A stretch of 64,000 nt of DNA from Erythrobacter tepidarius (GCF_002155695.1 NZ_MUYJ01000006.1:124001-188000), one strand, 5' to 3'. Positions 1 to 8,966 are shown, counted from the first letter of the stretch. The notes: a model not told the origin generated them from the sequence alone. Numbers and translations are program-made.

Positions 1-1
1 C

Positions 2-1195
2 GTTGCCGGCGCGGCGGACATTCTGGTGAGCGATTTCGGGATCACCGACGAGCGCTTCCTGTCCTTCCTGCCCCTCAGCCACGCCTATGAGCACACCGGC
101 GGGCAATTCCTCCCGATCGGGGTGGGCGCAGAGATCTTCTATTCCGAAGGGCTGGAAAAGCTCGCCTCGAATATCGAGGAGACCCGCCCCACCATCATGG
201 TCGTCGTCCCGCGCCTGTTCGAGGTGCTGCGCACCCGCATCATGAAACAGGTCGAAAAGCAGGGCAAAATCGCCAATTTCATGATGGATGCGGCGCTCAA
301 GATTTCCGAGCACACCAAGGAAGGCAAGAAGCGCCTGCGCGACAGGCCGCTGGATTTCCTCGTCGAAAAGACCCTGCGCCCCAAGATCCGCCAGAAATTT
401 GGCGGGCGGATCAAGGCGATGGTCTCCGGCGGCGCGCCGCTCAATCCAGACGTCGGCAATTTCTTCGACGCGATGGGGCTGACGATGCTCCAGGGCTACG
501 GCCAGACCGAGGCCGGCCCGGTGATCAGCTGCAACCGCCCGAAGGTGGGCCTCAGGATGGACACGGTCGGCCCGCCGATGCGCGGGGTCGAGGTCAAGAT
601 CGCGGAAGATGGCGAAATCCTCGTGCGCGGCGAGCTGGTGATGCACGGCTATTGGCGCAACGAAGCCGAGACCGCACGCACGCTCCAGCATGATCCGGCC
701 GACCCCGAGGGCGCGCCGTGGCTTCACACCGGCGACATCGGTCACCTCGATCACAAGGGCCGGATCGTCATCACCGACCGCAAGAAGGACATGATCGTCA
801 ACGACAAGGGTGACAACATCGCCCCGCAGAAGGTGGAAGGGATGCTGACGCTCCAGCCTGAAATTGCGCAGGCGATGGTGAGCGGGGACAAGCGCCCCTA
901 TGTGGTCGCCCTGATCGTGCCGGATGCCGAATGGGCGCTCGAATGGGCGCGCGCCAATGGCGAGAAGTTCGATCTCAAGGCGCTGCAGGACTTGCCCGCC
1001 TTCAGGAACGCGGTGCGCGCCGCGATCGATCGCACCAATGCCGATCTCTCGGTGATCGAAAAGGTCCGCCAGTTCGCCTTCGCAGACGAGGCCTTCACCA
1101 TCGAGAACGAGGAAATGACGCCGTCGATGAAAATCAGGCGGCACAAGATCCGCGAGCGCTACAATCAGCGAATCGACGCTCTCTATCGGGCCTAG
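2..1195 (+). CDS. Long-chain acyl-CoA synthetase (AMP-forming), C-terminal part
   Basis: The reading frame is open to the left edge, so the 5' part lies outside the window; about 398 residues are present. They carry the C-terminal half of the ANL adenylating-enzyme fold: GYGQTEAG (the motif that binds the acyl-adenylate), TGDIG with the ribose-binding Asp, and TDRKKDMI in the hinge to the mobile C-terminal lid. The spacing and the VVPRLFEVL segment resemble the FadD15/FAA1 long-chain type, which activates fatty acids with ATP and CoA at the inner membrane face. The gene ends just before a convergent unknown gene at 1211. The family is secure; chain-length preference is inferred. Confidence 0.9.
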   Translation, partial: VAGAADILVSDFGITDERFLSFLPLSHAYEHTGGQFLPIGVGAEIFYSEGLEKLASNIEETRPTIMVVVPRLFEVLRTRIMKQVEKQGKIANFMMDAALKISEHTKEGKKRLRDRPLDFLVEKTLRPKIRQKFGGRIKAMVSGGAPLNPDVGNFFDAMGLTMLQGYGQTEAGPVISCNRPKVGLRMDTVGPPMRGVEVKIAEDGEILVRGELVMHGYWRNEAETARTLQHDPADPEGAPWLHTGDIGHLDHKGRIVITDRKKDMIVNDKGDNIAPQKVEGMLTLQPEIAQAMVSGDKRPYVVALIVPDAEWALEWARANGEKFDLKALQDLPAFRNAVRAAIDRTNADLSVIEKVRQFAFADEAFTIENEEMTPSMKIRRHKIRERYNQRIDALYRA

Positions 1196-1210
1196 AGCCC
1201 GCCCGCTCGA

Positions 1211-1729
1211 TCACGCCCCACTTGCTGCGGGGGTCGGCGGCTTGAGCTGGGCCAGTACCGTCCGGTTTTGCAACAGATTGCGGATTTGATCCGCAATCGA
1301 ACGCCCGTCATTGTTTGCAACTCTGAGCAATTCCCGACATTCCGCTTCGGTCCAAAGCCTGTCCGGTGTCACGTCGTAACGGTCGAGGGGCAGGTGGCGC
1401 GTCACTATGAACCGATTGCCGGCAACGTCATGCACGGTCATGATCGAAGCATGGGCAAGCAGATGGCGCAAGGGACGCAATGAGCGCCAACGTTCGATCC
1501 GCCTGAGCAAGGCCTGGCTTCTTCTGTCGCTGCTTCGGGCCAGGATGTCGCAAAGTTCTTGCAGGCGCGACAGCGGGCCTTTGTCGACCGGCAGATCAAG
1601 CGCGATGCACAATTGCCCGATGGCCCGCTCTGCTGTCGCAAAATGCGTCAGCACCCGGCCCAGCCAATCGAACGGTTCGATCGGCATCAGCGCGGTGGGG
1701 GCCGGGATGACGGGAAGCTGCGCGGACAC
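1211..1729 (-). CDS. Conserved-looking hypothetical protein (172 aa)
   Basis: I do not recognise this protein. It is soluble in appearance, Arg/Leu rich and mostly helical, with no signal peptide or membrane segment. The start used here is a GTG; an in-frame ATG 14 codons later (at 1687, giving MPIEPFDWLG) is equally possible. Third-position GC bias and a good size argue that it is real rather than antisense noise. It is convergent with the acyl-CoA synthetase and lies downstream of the unknown gene at 1772-2284 on the same strand, separated by about 40 bp, so the two may be co-transcribed. Confidence 0.6.
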   Translation of the reverse strand: MSAQLPVIPAPTALMPIEPFDWLGRVLTHFATAERAIGQLCIALDLPVDKGPLSRLQELCDILARSSDRRSQALLRRIERWRSLRPLRHLLAHASIMTVHDVAGNRFIVTRHLPLDRYDVTPDRLWTEAECRELLRVANNDGRSIADQIRNLLQNRTVLAQLKPPTPAASGA

Positions 1730-1771
1730 AAATCCTTCTTGGCGACAAGCCCTTAAGCTTTCGTCACCGGC

Positions 1772-2284
1772 TCACGCCGCCTCGAAATCATCGACATATT
1801 CAGGATAGAAACCCGGTTCGCGCTCCGACCAGCCTGCGGCGGTGGCGGCGGCTTCAGAGAGGCTCTGGAGCAGCATTTTGCGGCGCTCCGGGCGGATCGC
1901 GGGCAGGGCGCTCGCGGCGCAGAAAGCGGCCGGAAGATAGGGGCGCACCTTCGCGCCGAGCAGGCGTTCGTAGAGGAAGCGGAAGGCGGAGAAACTCGCC
2001 AGCCGTTCCTGCTCCAGATCGAAGACGGCCAGACGCACCAGCTTGCCAAGGAAGCGCTCCACCTCGTTGGGGCTGCCCTGCATCGGGATCAGCGTGCGCA
2101 GCGCCTTCAAATCCTGATAGGCGACATATTGGCGGCGGATCGCGGTGTTCTCCGCCTCGCTGCGGCCCCAGCGGCGGAAGGCATCGCAGCGGGCAAGGCC
2201 GATATCGAGGCTGCGCTTGATGTAACGCTGCTCGGCCGGAGCGAACCCGGCAAATTCCCGCATTTCGGCAATGGGCATCATCAT
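1772..2284 (-). CDS. Hypothetical helical protein (170 aa)
   Basis: No family is recognised. The protein is predicted soluble and alpha-helical, beginning MMMPIAEMREF and ending in an acidic tail (YPEYVDDFEAA). I chose the ATG at 2284 because a strong ribosome site, GGAGGAGA, sits about ten bases upstream; a GTG/ATG pair 12-13 codons further upstream (2323/2320) is open but has no comparable site. It is the probable first gene of a two-gene unit with 1211-1729. Confidence 0.6.
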   Translation of the reverse strand: MMMPIAEMREFAGFAPAEQRYIKRSLDIGLARCDAFRRWGRSEAENTAIRRQYVAYQDLKALRTLIPMQGSPNEVERFLGKLVRLAVFDLEQERLASFSAFRFLYERLLGAKVRPYLPAAFCAASALPAIRPERRKMLLQSLSEAAATAAGWSEREPGFYPEYVDDFEAA

Positions 2285-2374
2285 CGCGCCTGTCTCCTCC
2301 AGACCGGGAGAAGGTCGCATCACATGGTTAATTTAGCGTTAGGCAGGAGAAATGCGGCGCTGAAAGGCAATGCT

Positions 2375-2420
2375 TCGGCCCGCCGAAGGACGGACCGCAA
2401 GGGCGACCGCCCGCCCGAAG
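2375..2420 (+). repeat. Copy A of a dispersed GC-rich intergenic repeat
   Basis: This 46-bp stretch, starting TCGGCCCGCCGAAGG, matches 26212-26257 at 36 of 46 positions without gaps, and both copies are intergenic. Copy A lies in the non-coding 2324-2492 interval between the hypothetical gene at 1772-2284 and the end of thiS-thiG. The core reads as an inverted pair (CTTCGGC / GCCGAAG) able to fold as a hairpin. It resembles a small REP-like dispersed element; function unknown. Confidence 0.4.
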
Positions 2421-2492
2421 GGGTGGCCCGCAGGGCCGGGCCCCGGAGAAAAGCCAAGCGCGCGGATGCGCGCGCCGGCGACTGAGGCCAAA

Positions 2493-3473
2493 TCAAATAA
2501 GCCCCGCCAGCGGCGAGGAGGGATCGGCATACATCCGCCGCGCCATGCGGCCGGCGAGATAGGCCGCGCGCCCCGCTTCCACCGCCAGCTTCATCGCGCG
2601 GGCCATGCGGACCGGGTCTTTCGCTTCGGCGATGGCGGTGTTCATCAGGATGCCGTCGCACCCAAGCTCCATGCCGACCGCGGCATCGGACGCCGTGCCG
2701 ACCCCCGCATCGACCAGCACCGGCACCTTCGCGGCCTCGACGATCAGGCGGATAGTGACGCGGTTCTGAATCCCCAGTCCCGAGCCGATCGGCGCCCCCA
2801 GCGGCATGATCGCGACCGCACCGGCATCTTCCAGCTGCTTGGCGGCAATCGGATCGTCGGTGCAATAGACCATCGGGTGAAAGCCTTCCTTGGCGAGCAC
2901 CTCGGTCGCGCGGATGGTTTCGACCATGTTGGGATAAAGCGTGCGCGCTTCGCCCAGCACCTCCAGCTTGACCAGATCCCAGCCCCCCGCCTCGCGCGCC
3001 AGACGCAGCGTGCGGATCGCGTCATCGGCGGTGAAGCAGCCGGCGGTGTTGGGCAGATAGGTGATTTTCTTGGGGTCAATGAAGTCGGTCAGCATCGGCG
3101 CCTTGGGGTCCGAGATATTGACCCGCCGCACCGCGACCGTGACGATCTCGGCCCCCGCTGCCGCGACCGCCGCGGCGTTCTGCTCGAAGCTCTTGTACTT
3201 GCCGGTGCCGACGATCAGCCGCGAACGGAAGGTGCGGCCCGCCACGGTCCAGGTGTCCTCGCCCGCATGATCGCCCCCGCCGACGAAGTGGACGATCTCC
3301 AGCGTGTCGCCCTCGGCCAGCGCCGCCTCGCCCAGCGTCGAGCGCGGGACGATCGCACCGTTGCGCTCGACCGCGACCTTTTCGGGCACGAGTTCCAGCT
3401 CGCGCACCAGATCTGCGATCGTGTCGGCTGCGGTGCGATGCGGGGCACCGTTGAGGGTGATGGTCTTGCTCAT
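2493..3473 (-). CDS. thiG: ThiS-ThiG fusion: sulfur carrier plus thiazole synthase
   Basis: Residues 1-67 are a ThiS ubiquitin-like sulfur carrier beginning MSKTITLNG and ending VGGG; residues from about 73 to 326 are ThiG, a TIM barrel. ThiG makes the thiamin thiazole phosphate from deoxyxylulose 5-phosphate, dehydroglycine and ThiS thiocarboxylate. The Schiff-base lysine is in the KLEV motif near residue 169, and [12 protein letters not shown] is the phosphate-binding loop. Stand-alone ThiS must end in a free Gly-Gly to be charged; here GGG runs straight into ThiG, so either processing occurs or the carrier works differently. The frame stays open far upstream, but the ATG at 3473 starts the ThiS fold. 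The dxs gene that supplies its substrate is at 16636. Confidence 0.93.
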   Translation of the reverse strand: MSKTITLNGAPHRTAADTIADLVRELELVPEKVAVERNGAIVPRSTLGEAALAEGDTLEIVHFVGGGDHAGEDTWTVAGRTFRSRLIVGTGKYKSFEQNAAAVAAAGAEIVTVAVRRVNISDPKAPMLTDFIDPKKITYLPNTAGCFTADDAIRTLRLAREAGGWDLVKLEVLGEARTLYPNMVETIRATEVLAKEGFHPMVYCTDDPIAAKQLEDAGAVAIMPLGAPIGSGLGIQNRVTIRLIVEAAKVPVLVDAGVGTASDAAVGMELGCDGILMNTAIAEAKDPVRMARAMKLAVEAGRAAYLAGRMARRMYADPSSPLAGLI

Positions 3474-3526
3474 GGCGCGTGACATAGGGCCTTGCGCCGC
3501 GGCTGCAAGTTCGCGTTTTGCGCGGA

Positions 3527-3931
3527 TCAGCGCACGGCGCGCAGGTTCAGCACATGGCCGAGCGAGACGAGCGTGACGCCCGCCAGCGTCAGCAGCAACT
3601 CGTCCGATCCGTGCCGCACACCCAGCGCGGCAGCCATCAACACCAGCCCGGTCAACGCCAGCACGAAAGGCAGCATCCGCCGGTGCCGCAAGACACCCCA
3701 GCCGATTGCGACCGCCGCCACGCCCACCGCCAGGGCGAGGCCGACGCGGTGGATGTTTTCCTCGAGAAGGAGCTGCCCGCCAAGGCCAAGCACCCAGACC
3801 GCCACCAGCGTCACCATGCAATGCAGCGCACACAGGCCGGCCAGCCCGATTCCGAACTGGTCGAGCCGACGGCGCAGCGAGGTTCGACTCGGGGCAGAGG
3901 CTGGGTGGAGATCCATGCTGGCACGCGACAT
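3527..3931 (-). CDS. MerC-domain inner-membrane protein
   Basis: The protein has 134 aa, with a short basic N-terminus ([11 protein letters not shown]) followed by four hydrophobic segments. GLCALHC in the first segment is the MerC-type cysteine motif, and LNLRAVR closes the protein. The MerC family was named for mercury uptake, but many chromosomal members are not in mer operons; here no MerA, MerT or MerP is nearby. It is divergent from ctaA. Start: ATG at 3931; an in-frame ATG at 3916 is also possible. A dyad resembling a Zur/Fur-type site sits directly upstream, suggesting zinc-linked control (inference). The exact substrate is unknown. Confidence 0.75.
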   Translation of the reverse strand: MSRASMDLHPASAPSRTSLRRRLDQFGIGLAGLCALHCMVTLVAVWVLGLGGQLLLEENIHRVGLALAVGVAAVAIGWGVLRHRRMLPFVLALTGLVLMAAALGVRHGSDELLLTLAGVTLVSLGHVLNLRAVR

Positions 3932-3935
3932 ATGT

Positions 3936-3949
3936 AATGTTGTCACATT
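3936..3949. promoter_or_regulatory. Dyad AATGTTGTCACATT, possible Zur-type operator
   Basis: The sequence has perfect outer arms AATGT/ACATT around an imperfect centre. It is only 4 bp from the first possible merC-like start, or 19 bp from the second. Zur sites in proteobacteria are A/T-rich dyads built around TGTTATAACA; the resemblance is partial. A Zur-like regulator is encoded in the same window at 16095. Confidence 0.3.
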
Positions 3950-4082
3950 CTGCAAGCGCGATGTGGCGGGAGAATGGCCCGGGCTGCGGCCGTTTGCGCC
4001 GCGGGGCTTGCGCCTCAGGCACCTGCGCTTGCGCCAAATGGGCTTGCGCAAGCAGGCGCGCAGGCACAAAGAGCAGGCCGCT

Positions 4083-5144
4083 ATGGCCACATCTGCCTCC
4101 TCGAGCCTGTTGCAAAGCGCCCCGCGCGGGCGCGCGCGGCCGCGCGCGATTGCCCGCTGGCTCGAGCTGGTCGCGGTGCTGGTGGTGCTGATCGTGGTGG
4201 TCGGCGGGATCACCCGCCTCACCGAAAGCGGCCTGTCGATCACCGAATGGAATGTCGTCAGCGGCATTCTCCCGCCGCTGTCCGAAGCCGCATGGCAGGC
4301 CGAATTTGCCAAGTACCAGACGACCGCCGAGTTCCGCTACGAGAGCGGCCCTGCGGGCATGGATTTGGCAGCGTTCAAGTTCATCTTCTTCTGGGAATGG
4401 TTCCACCGCATCCTGGGCCGCGTGATCGGCCTTGCCTTCCTCGTTCCGCTCGTGGTGTTCGCGTTGCGGCGCGCGGTGCCGCTGGGCTATGGCTGGCGGC
4501 TGACGGCGATCTTCGCTCTGATCTGCGGGCAGGGGGCGCTGGGCTGGTACATGGTGTCCTCGGGCGTGGGCGAGACCGACCTGACCGACGTGAGCCACTT
4601 CCGCCTTTCGGCGCACCTGCTCACGGCGCTGTTCCTGCTGGCTGGCCTTGTATGGACCGCGCGCGACCTGCGCCAGCTGGCGCGCGATCCGGCGGCGCGC
4701 CCGGCGCGGCTCACCCCGGCAGCGGCGGTGGCAGGCTGCGTGCTGTTCATCCAGCTCCTGCTCGGGGCATGGGTGGCGGGGCTCAACGCCGGGCATGCCG
4801 CCTATGACTGGCCGCTGATGAACGGGCAGTTCCTGCCCCAAGCGGACTGGTCGAAGGGGGCCTTGTGGGCCTTCACCAATGATCCCTTCCTGCTGCAATT
4901 CCTGCACCGCTGGTGGGCATGGGTGGCGGTCGCCGCGCTGGTGTGGCTGGCGCGGGTCGTGCGCCGCAAGGATCGCTTCGCCAGCGTCGCGGTGCATACC
5001 GCCTTCGGCACGATGGTGCTGCTCGGCATCGCCACGGTGATGAGCGAGGTCTCGCTGTGGATCGCCGTCTCGCACCAGCTGTTCGGCGCGCTGACGGTCG
5101 CCGCCACGGCACGGGCGATGCACAGTGCCGGAGTCGCGGAGTGA
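4083..5144 (+). CDS. ctaA: Heme A synthase (CtaA/COX15 type)
   Basis: The protein is 353 aa, polytopic with about eight membrane helices, and oxidises heme O to heme A for cytochrome c oxidase. It is the long proteobacterial/mitochondrial COX15 type. Conserved elements visible are [16 protein letters not shown] after the first helix, [12 protein letters not shown] with the heme-ligand His, [16 protein letters not shown] and SHQLFGALT. The N-terminus before the first helix is short and basic. The ATG at 4083 is the first start giving this topology. It overlaps cutA by 4 bp and so is probably co-transcribed with it. Confidence 0.95.
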   Translation: MATSASSSLLQSAPRGRARPRAIARWLELVAVLVVLIVVVGGITRLTESGLSITEWNVVSGILPPLSEAAWQAEFAKYQTTAEFRYESGPAGMDLAAFKFIFFWEWFHRILGRVIGLAFLVPLVVFALRRAVPLGYGWRLTAIFALICGQGALGWYMVSSGVGETDLTDVSHFRLSAHLLTALFLLAGLVWTARDLRQLARDPAARPARLTPAAAVAGCVLFIQLLLGAWVAGLNAGHAAYDWPLMNGQFLPQADWSKGALWAFTNDPFLLQFLHRWWAWVAVAALVWLARVVRRKDRFASVAVHTAFGTMVLLGIATVMSEVSLWIAVSHQLFGALTVAATARAMHSAGVAE

Positions 5145-5521
5145 CGAAGGCTTCCGGGGAAAGCGCAGCGCTGATCTGGTGCCCCTTCCCCGACCGGGAG
5201 AGCGCACGTTCAATCGCCGGCGCCTTGCTGGACGAGGGCCTGGTCGCCTGCGCCAATATCATCGGCGAAGTGGAATCGCTTTTCATCTGGCAGGGCGCGC
5301 GTGACAGCGCCTGCGAGACCGGCGTGCTGTTCAAGACCACGGCGGCGCGGCTCGATGCGGCTGTCTCGCGGTTGGGCCGGCTGCACCCCTATGATACACC
5401 CGCCATCCTGGGCTGGCGGGCAGATGCGGTTTGGCCGGCAACATCGGCATGGCTGGGCGCGATCACGCAGCCGGAGACCCAGAGCGGCGTCGCGGCTGCG
5501 AAGACAGGGGGGAAAGAGTGA
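5141..5521 (+). CDS. cutA: CutA-family divalent cation tolerance protein
   Basis: 126 aa, close to the usual 105-115 aa plus a short tail. CutA proteins are trimeric, very stable, ferredoxin-like cytosolic proteins linked to copper/divalent ion tolerance, with an unclear molecular role. Visible signature: [21 protein letters not shown], followed by TTAARLDAA and [13 protein letters not shown], the P-Y-[DE]-[TV]-P motif of the family. The start is GTG inside the ctaA stop (GTGA overlap), giving translational coupling with heme A synthase. Confidence 0.92.
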   Translation: MTKASGESAALIWCPFPDRESARSIAGALLDEGLVACANIIGEVESLFIWQGARDSACETGVLFKTTAARLDAAVSRLGRLHPYDTPAILGWRADAVWPATSAWLGAITQPETQSGVAAAKTGGKE

Positions 5522-5811
5522 CGACGCCACTGGCGGCGACAGGCGCCCTCGGTGCCCTGGTGCTGCCGACGGTGCGGCGCAGGACGACATGGCCACCGCC
5601 CTGCGCGCGGCGAGGGCTGGCGGCTCGCCCGATCTGACCCGGCCGCGCCATGTGGTATTATTTTACCGCATGACGAAACGGCGCTTTTGCTTGACTTTCG
5701 CGGGGCCGAAAGACATTTGCGCCCCACTTCTCCCGCCGGGCAAGCGCGCGGCGGGTGATTCTCCTGCCGGACAATGCCGGCACGGACTGTTTCGAACCAA
5801 GGACACAAGCC
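5522..5811. other. Intergenic region upstream of rplM
   Basis: This 290-bp interval carries no convincing gene. A GTG overlapping the cutA stop opens a 39-codon frame (5518-5637) that ends in Arg/Pro-rich sequence unlike a protein, and I do not call it. The second half holds the rplM promoter and a GC-rich leader with short inverted repeats (for example GCCGG...CCGGC around 5767-5781). Confidence 0.6.
5691..5719 (+). promoter_or_regulatory. Candidate promoter of rplM-rpsI
   Basis: A TTGACT hexamer at 5691-5696 is followed 17 bp later by CATTTG (5714-5719), placing a transcript start roughly 85-90 bases before the rplM ATG. The -35 element is strong and the -10 weak. An AAGGA ribosome site precedes the ATG. 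Confidence 0.4.
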
Positions 5812-6291
5812 ATGAAGGCGCTCAGCAAGCAGACCCGGTCGATCAAACCGGCCGAGGTCGAAAAGAACTGGCACATCATCGATGCCGATGGTCTGGTGGT
5901 CGGCCGCCTCGCCGCGATCATCGCCAACATCCTGCGCGGCAAGCACAAGCCGAGCTACACCCCGCATGTCGATTGCGGCGATCACGTGATCGTCATCAAC
6001 GTCGACAAGGTGAAGTTCACCGGCAACAAGATGAACGACAAGGTCTATTACAAGCACACCGGCCATCCCGGCGGGATCAAGGAAACCACCCCGGCCAAGG
6101 TGCTCGGCGGTCGTTTTCCCGAGCGTGTGCTGGAAAAGGCTGTGGAACGCATGATTCCGCGCGGGCCGCTCGGCCGTCAGCAGATGAAGGCGTTGCACCT
6201 CTACGCCGGCGCCGAGCATCCGCATGACGGCCAGAAGCCGCAGGTGCTCGACGTCGCTTCCCTGAATCGCAAGAACAAGGTCACCGCATAA
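5812..6291 (+). CDS. rplM: 50S ribosomal protein L13
   Basis: 159 aa, the usual bacterial length. L13 is an early-assembly protein of the large subunit. Diagnostic stretches are [15 protein letters not shown] near the N-terminus, [16 protein letters not shown] in the middle, and [20 protein letters not shown] with [11 protein letters not shown] near the C-terminus. The stop codon TAA shares its last base with the ATG of rpsI (TAATG), the conserved L13-S9 pairing. Confidence 0.99.
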   Translation: MKALSKQTRSIKPAEVEKNWHIIDADGLVVGRLAAIIANILRGKHKPSYTPHVDCGDHVIVINVDKVKFTGNKMNDKVYYKHTGHPGGIKETTPAKVLGGRFPERVLEKAVERMIPRGPLGRQQMKALHLYAGAEHPHDGQKPQVLDVASLNRKNKVTA

Positions 6292-6806
6292 TGGCTGACG
6301 AAACCACCACCGTCTCGGATCTCGCCGATCTCAAGGACATCGCCGCCGGCGTCCCGCAGGGTGACGCCGCCGAAATCGCCCGCGTGTCCGCGCCGCTGCG
6401 TCAGCAGGAACTCGACAAGCAGGGCCGCGCCTACGCCACTGGCCGCCGCAAGGATGCGGTCGCCCGCGTGTGGGTCAAGCCCGGCACCGGTAAGATCACC
6501 ATCAACGGCCGCGATCAGGAAGTTTATTTCGCACGCCCGACCCTGCGTCTGATCATCAATCAGCCCTTCGCGATCACCGATCGCGCCGGCCAGTATGATG
6601 TCGTTGCCACGGTGCGCGGCGGCGGCCTGTCGGGCCAGGCAGGTGCGGTGAAGCATGGCATCGCTCAGGCGCTCAGCAAGTACGAGCCCGCGCTGCGCAG
6701 CACGGTCAAGGCGGCCGGCTTCCTCACCCGCGACAGTCGCGTGGTCGAGCGCAAGAAGTACGGCAAGGCCAAGGCCCGCCGCAGCTTCCAGTTCTCGAAG
6801 CGTTAA
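6291..6806 (+). CDS. rpsI: 30S ribosomal protein S9
   Basis: 171 aa. The core from about residue 45 starts [17 protein letters not shown] and ends in the basic SFQFSKR tail, whose terminal Lys-Arg contacts P-site tRNA. About 40 acidic residues precede the core, an extension seen in alphaproteobacterial S9 and absent from E. coli. It is coupled to rplM by start/stop overlap and followed 30 bp later by a strong terminator, so the transcript is rplM-rpsI only. Confidence 0.99.
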   Translation: MADETTTVSDLADLKDIAAGVPQGDAAEIARVSAPLRQQELDKQGRAYATGRRKDAVARVWVKPGTGKITINGRDQEVYFARPTLRLIINQPFAITDRAGQYDVVATVRGGGLSGQAGAVKHGIAQALSKYEPALRSTVKAAGFLTRDSRVVERKKYGKAKARRSFQFSKR

Positions 6807-6835
6807 GACGAACCTTCGAATTTCGTCAAGAATTC

Positions 6836-6867
6836 AAGGGGTTGCGAGAAATCGCAGCCCCTTTTTT
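6836..6867 (+). terminator. Rho-independent terminator of rplM-rpsI
   Basis: The stem pairs AAGGGGTTGCGA with TCGCAGCCCCTT (one G-U pair) around a GAAA tetraloop, followed by six T residues. This is the best terminator hairpin in the window. Confidence 0.9.
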
Positions 6868-6960
6868 GTAGCACTATCCTAGCAGCTTCTTGGGATCGTT
6901 GGCGATCTGGGTGCTCGGATATAGCAGTTTCGTAGCATTCAGGGCATCTTCACGGGCCTA

Positions 6961-7805
6961 GGCTCAGGACCTATTGAACTGCTTGCCTTGGCGGCGAAGC
7001 CTTGATTCACTTGCGGCACCAAGGCGGTGCTGCTGGTGTCGGAGCTTTGGTTGTTGAGCGAGGCGCAGATGCGCCGGATTGAGCCCTATTTTCCGCTGTC
7101 GCATGGGATTCCACGGGTCGATGACCGGCGCATCGTGAGCGGCATTATCTTCGTGATCAGGAATGGCCTGCGCTGGCGCGATGCACCGGCAGGTTATGGC
7201 CCGCACAAGACGATCTACTACCGCTTCATCCGCTGGAGCCACCTGGGCGTGTTCAACCGTATTTTCGCCGAGCTGGCCGCCAAGGGCGGCAAGCCCAATC
7301 AGCTGATGATCGATGCTACCCACCTGAAGGCGCACCGGACGGCGGGGAGCCTGCTAAAAAAGGGGGCTCTACCCCGACGTATCGGGCGCACCAAAGGCGG
7401 CCTGAACTCCAAGCTCCACGCTGTCTGCGATAGCAAGGACCGCCCCCTGATCATGCTGCTCAGCGAAGGGCAGATGAGCGACTACAAGGGCGCTGCGCTG
7501 ATGATCGATGCCTTCCCCAAGGCCAAGGCCTTGCTCGCCGACCGGGGCTATGATGCCGCCTGGTTCCGCCATGCCCTGGCCGAGCGTGGCATCACCGCCT
7601 GCATCCCATCAAAGGCAAACCGCAAGGCGCCCATCCCGCACGACACCGCCCTCTACCGCCAGCGCCACAGGATCGAGAACATGTTCGGCAAGCTCAAGGA
7701 CTGGCGACGCATGGCTACCCGCTACGACAAACCCGCCCGCAACTTCCTATCCACCGTAAGCCTCGCCGCTGCCGTCGCCTTCTGGCTGTGATGGAGTCTC
7801 GACCC
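6961..7805 (+). mobile_element. IS5-family insertion sequence (~845 bp)
   Basis: A single transposase gene is flanked by imperfect terminal inverted repeats. The left end reads GGCTCAGGACCTATTG; the right end, on the complement, reads GGGTCGAGACTCCATC. A TA dinucleotide abuts each end (6959-6960 and 7806-7807), and CTAG spans both junctions, matching the short TA-type target duplications of IS5-group elements. The length fits the family. Placed 94 bp after the rpsI terminator and 120 bp before the lipid-kinase gene, it disrupts no recognisable gene. The ends were set by eye and could shift by 1-2 bp. Confidence 0.82.
7036..7791 (+). CDS. IS5-family DDE transposase, intact
   Basis: About 251 aa. 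The N-terminal DUF4096-like part (LSEAQMRRIEPYFPLSHG, GLRWRDAP) is followed by the DDE catalytic core: first Asp in MIDATHLKAHRT, second in LLADRGYD, Glu in RIENMFGKLKDWRR with the conserved Arg and Lys. Many members of this group need a frameshift between two frames; here one uninterrupted frame encodes the whole protein, so it could be active. I chose the GTG at 7036 (VSELWLLSE), which matches the usual family start; a GTG at 7027 is also open. Confidence 0.9.
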   Translation: MSELWLLSEAQMRRIEPYFPLSHGIPRVDDRRIVSGIIFVIRNGLRWRDAPAGYGPHKTIYYRFIRWSHLGVFNRIFAELAAKGGKPNQLMIDATHLKAHRTAGSLLKKGALPRRIGRTKGGLNSKLHAVCDSKDRPLIMLLSEGQMSDYKGAALMIDAFPKAKALLADRGYDAAWFRHALAERGITACIPSKANRKAPIPHDTALYRQRHRIENMFGKLKDWRRMATRYDKPARNFLSTVSLAAAVAFWL

Positions 7806-7925
7806 TAGGCTCTTGGTCGGTGAGCACCGCGTGCGGCTCGCAACGGGTCGTGCGCGGGGCCGATTGTTACACCTCGGGGAAACATGGCAGTGGAATCTTG
7901 AACCCTTTGCAACTATAGCGTGAAC

Positions 7926-8966
7926 ATGGCGACGCCAATCTATGAATTCGCGCAAATTCCCCGGATGGACGCTGCGGTAGCGGCGCAGGCCCGCGCCAGC
8001 AGGGCGCGCAGAGCGGGTGAGGCACCCACGGTCGGCGTGATTTACAATCCGCGCAGCCACCGCAATCTTGGGGCCGATTTCGATTGCGGCCTGTCGCCCC
8101 ATGTCCACATTGCCCGGCCGGGCGACCGTTCGCAGCTCCCCGTTGCGCTTGCCGATTTCGCCGCGCGTGGCATCGATCTGTTGGTAATCAACGGCGGCGA
8201 CGGCACGGTGCGCGACGTCCTGACCTGCGGGCGACCGATCTTTGGCGACAACTGGCCCGCGATCGCGGTGTTGCCCAAAGGCAAGACCAACGCGCTGACG
8301 GTCGATCTCGGGGTTCCCGACAACTGGACGCTGCAAGATGCGATCACCGCGCTCGACCATGGCGGGCGGGTATGGCGCCGGCCGATCGAGGTGACGTCGC
8401 TGGGCGAGGGTTCCGGACTCTCGCGGGTGTCGGGCTTTATCCTCGGCGCCGGAGCCTTCACCACCGCCACCCGCGCCGGCCAGAGCGCGCATAAGCTGGG
8501 CGCCTTCAATAGTCTCGCGGTTGGCGTGACGGCGCTCTGGGCGCTGGCGCAATCGCTGTTCGCCGGACGCTCGAACCCCTGGCGCCGGGGCGCGCGGATG
8601 CGCATTCTGCTCGGCCCGGGCGAAGTGCCGATGGCGCATAGCGGGCTGGGCGATCCCGAATGGCGGCAGGTCTTGTTCGCCTCCACGCTCGAACGTCTGC
8701 CTGCCGGCATCCGCCCCTTCGGCTTCCTCAAGAGCGGGCTGAAGCTGGCGGCGCTCGACCAGATCTCCCGCCGCACCACCGCGCTGCTGCCGCTGGTGGT
8801 GGCCGGCAAGCTGAACAACGGTCTGCGCGAACGCGGCATCCACCAGATTGCCGCGAGCCAGTTCACGCTGTTGATCGATGATCAGTTCATTCTCGACGGG
8901 GAGGCCTTCCCGCCGGGCAATTACCGCGTCGAGCAGGGGCCGGAGCTCGCCTTCGTCAGGCCATGA
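7926..8966 (+). CDS. Diacylglycerol kinase-family lipid kinase
   Basis: 346 aa. It has the DAGK catalytic fold: GVIYNPRSHRN near residue 38 and the nucleotide-binding NGGDGTVRDVL near 89-99, followed by AVLPKGKTNALT. Relatives phosphorylate diacylglycerol, sphingosine or other lipid alcohols at the membrane with ATP. The C-terminal half ends in a beta-rich lid (FILDGEAFPPGNYRVEQGPELAFV). It overlaps the next gene by 4 bp (ATGA), so the two are co-translated. That partner looks like a Tam41-type CDP-diacylglycerol synthase, which would use the phosphatidic acid made here; this favours diacylglycerol as substrate (inference). A GTG two codons upstream is an alternative start. Confidence 0.85.
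   Translation: MATPIYEFAQIPRMDAAVAAQARASRARRAGEAPTVGVIYNPRSHRNLGADFDCGLSPHVHIARPGDRSQLPVALADFAARGIDLLVINGGDGTVRDVLTCGRPIFGDNWPAIAVLPKGKTNALTVDLGVPDNWTLQDAITALDHGGRVWRRPIEVTSLGEGSGLSRVSGFILGAGAFTTATRAGQSAHKLGAFNSLAVGVTALWALAQSLFAGRSNPWRRGARMRILLGPGEVPMAHSGLGDPEWRQVLFASTLERLPAGIRPFGFLKSGLKLAALDQISRRTTALLPLVVAGKLNNGLRERGIHQIAASQFTLLIDDQFILDGEAFPPGNYRVEQGPELAFVRP

Noticed and set aside
3474..5213. Upstream continuation of the thiS-thiG frame to 906 codons
   Set aside because: The extension is antisense to merC-like and ctaA sequence. The ThiS fold begins at the ATG at 3473.
5518..5637. 39-codon frame overlapping the cutA stop
   Set aside because: Second half is Arg/Pro/Trp-rich and unlike a protein. 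The overlap alone is not enough support.
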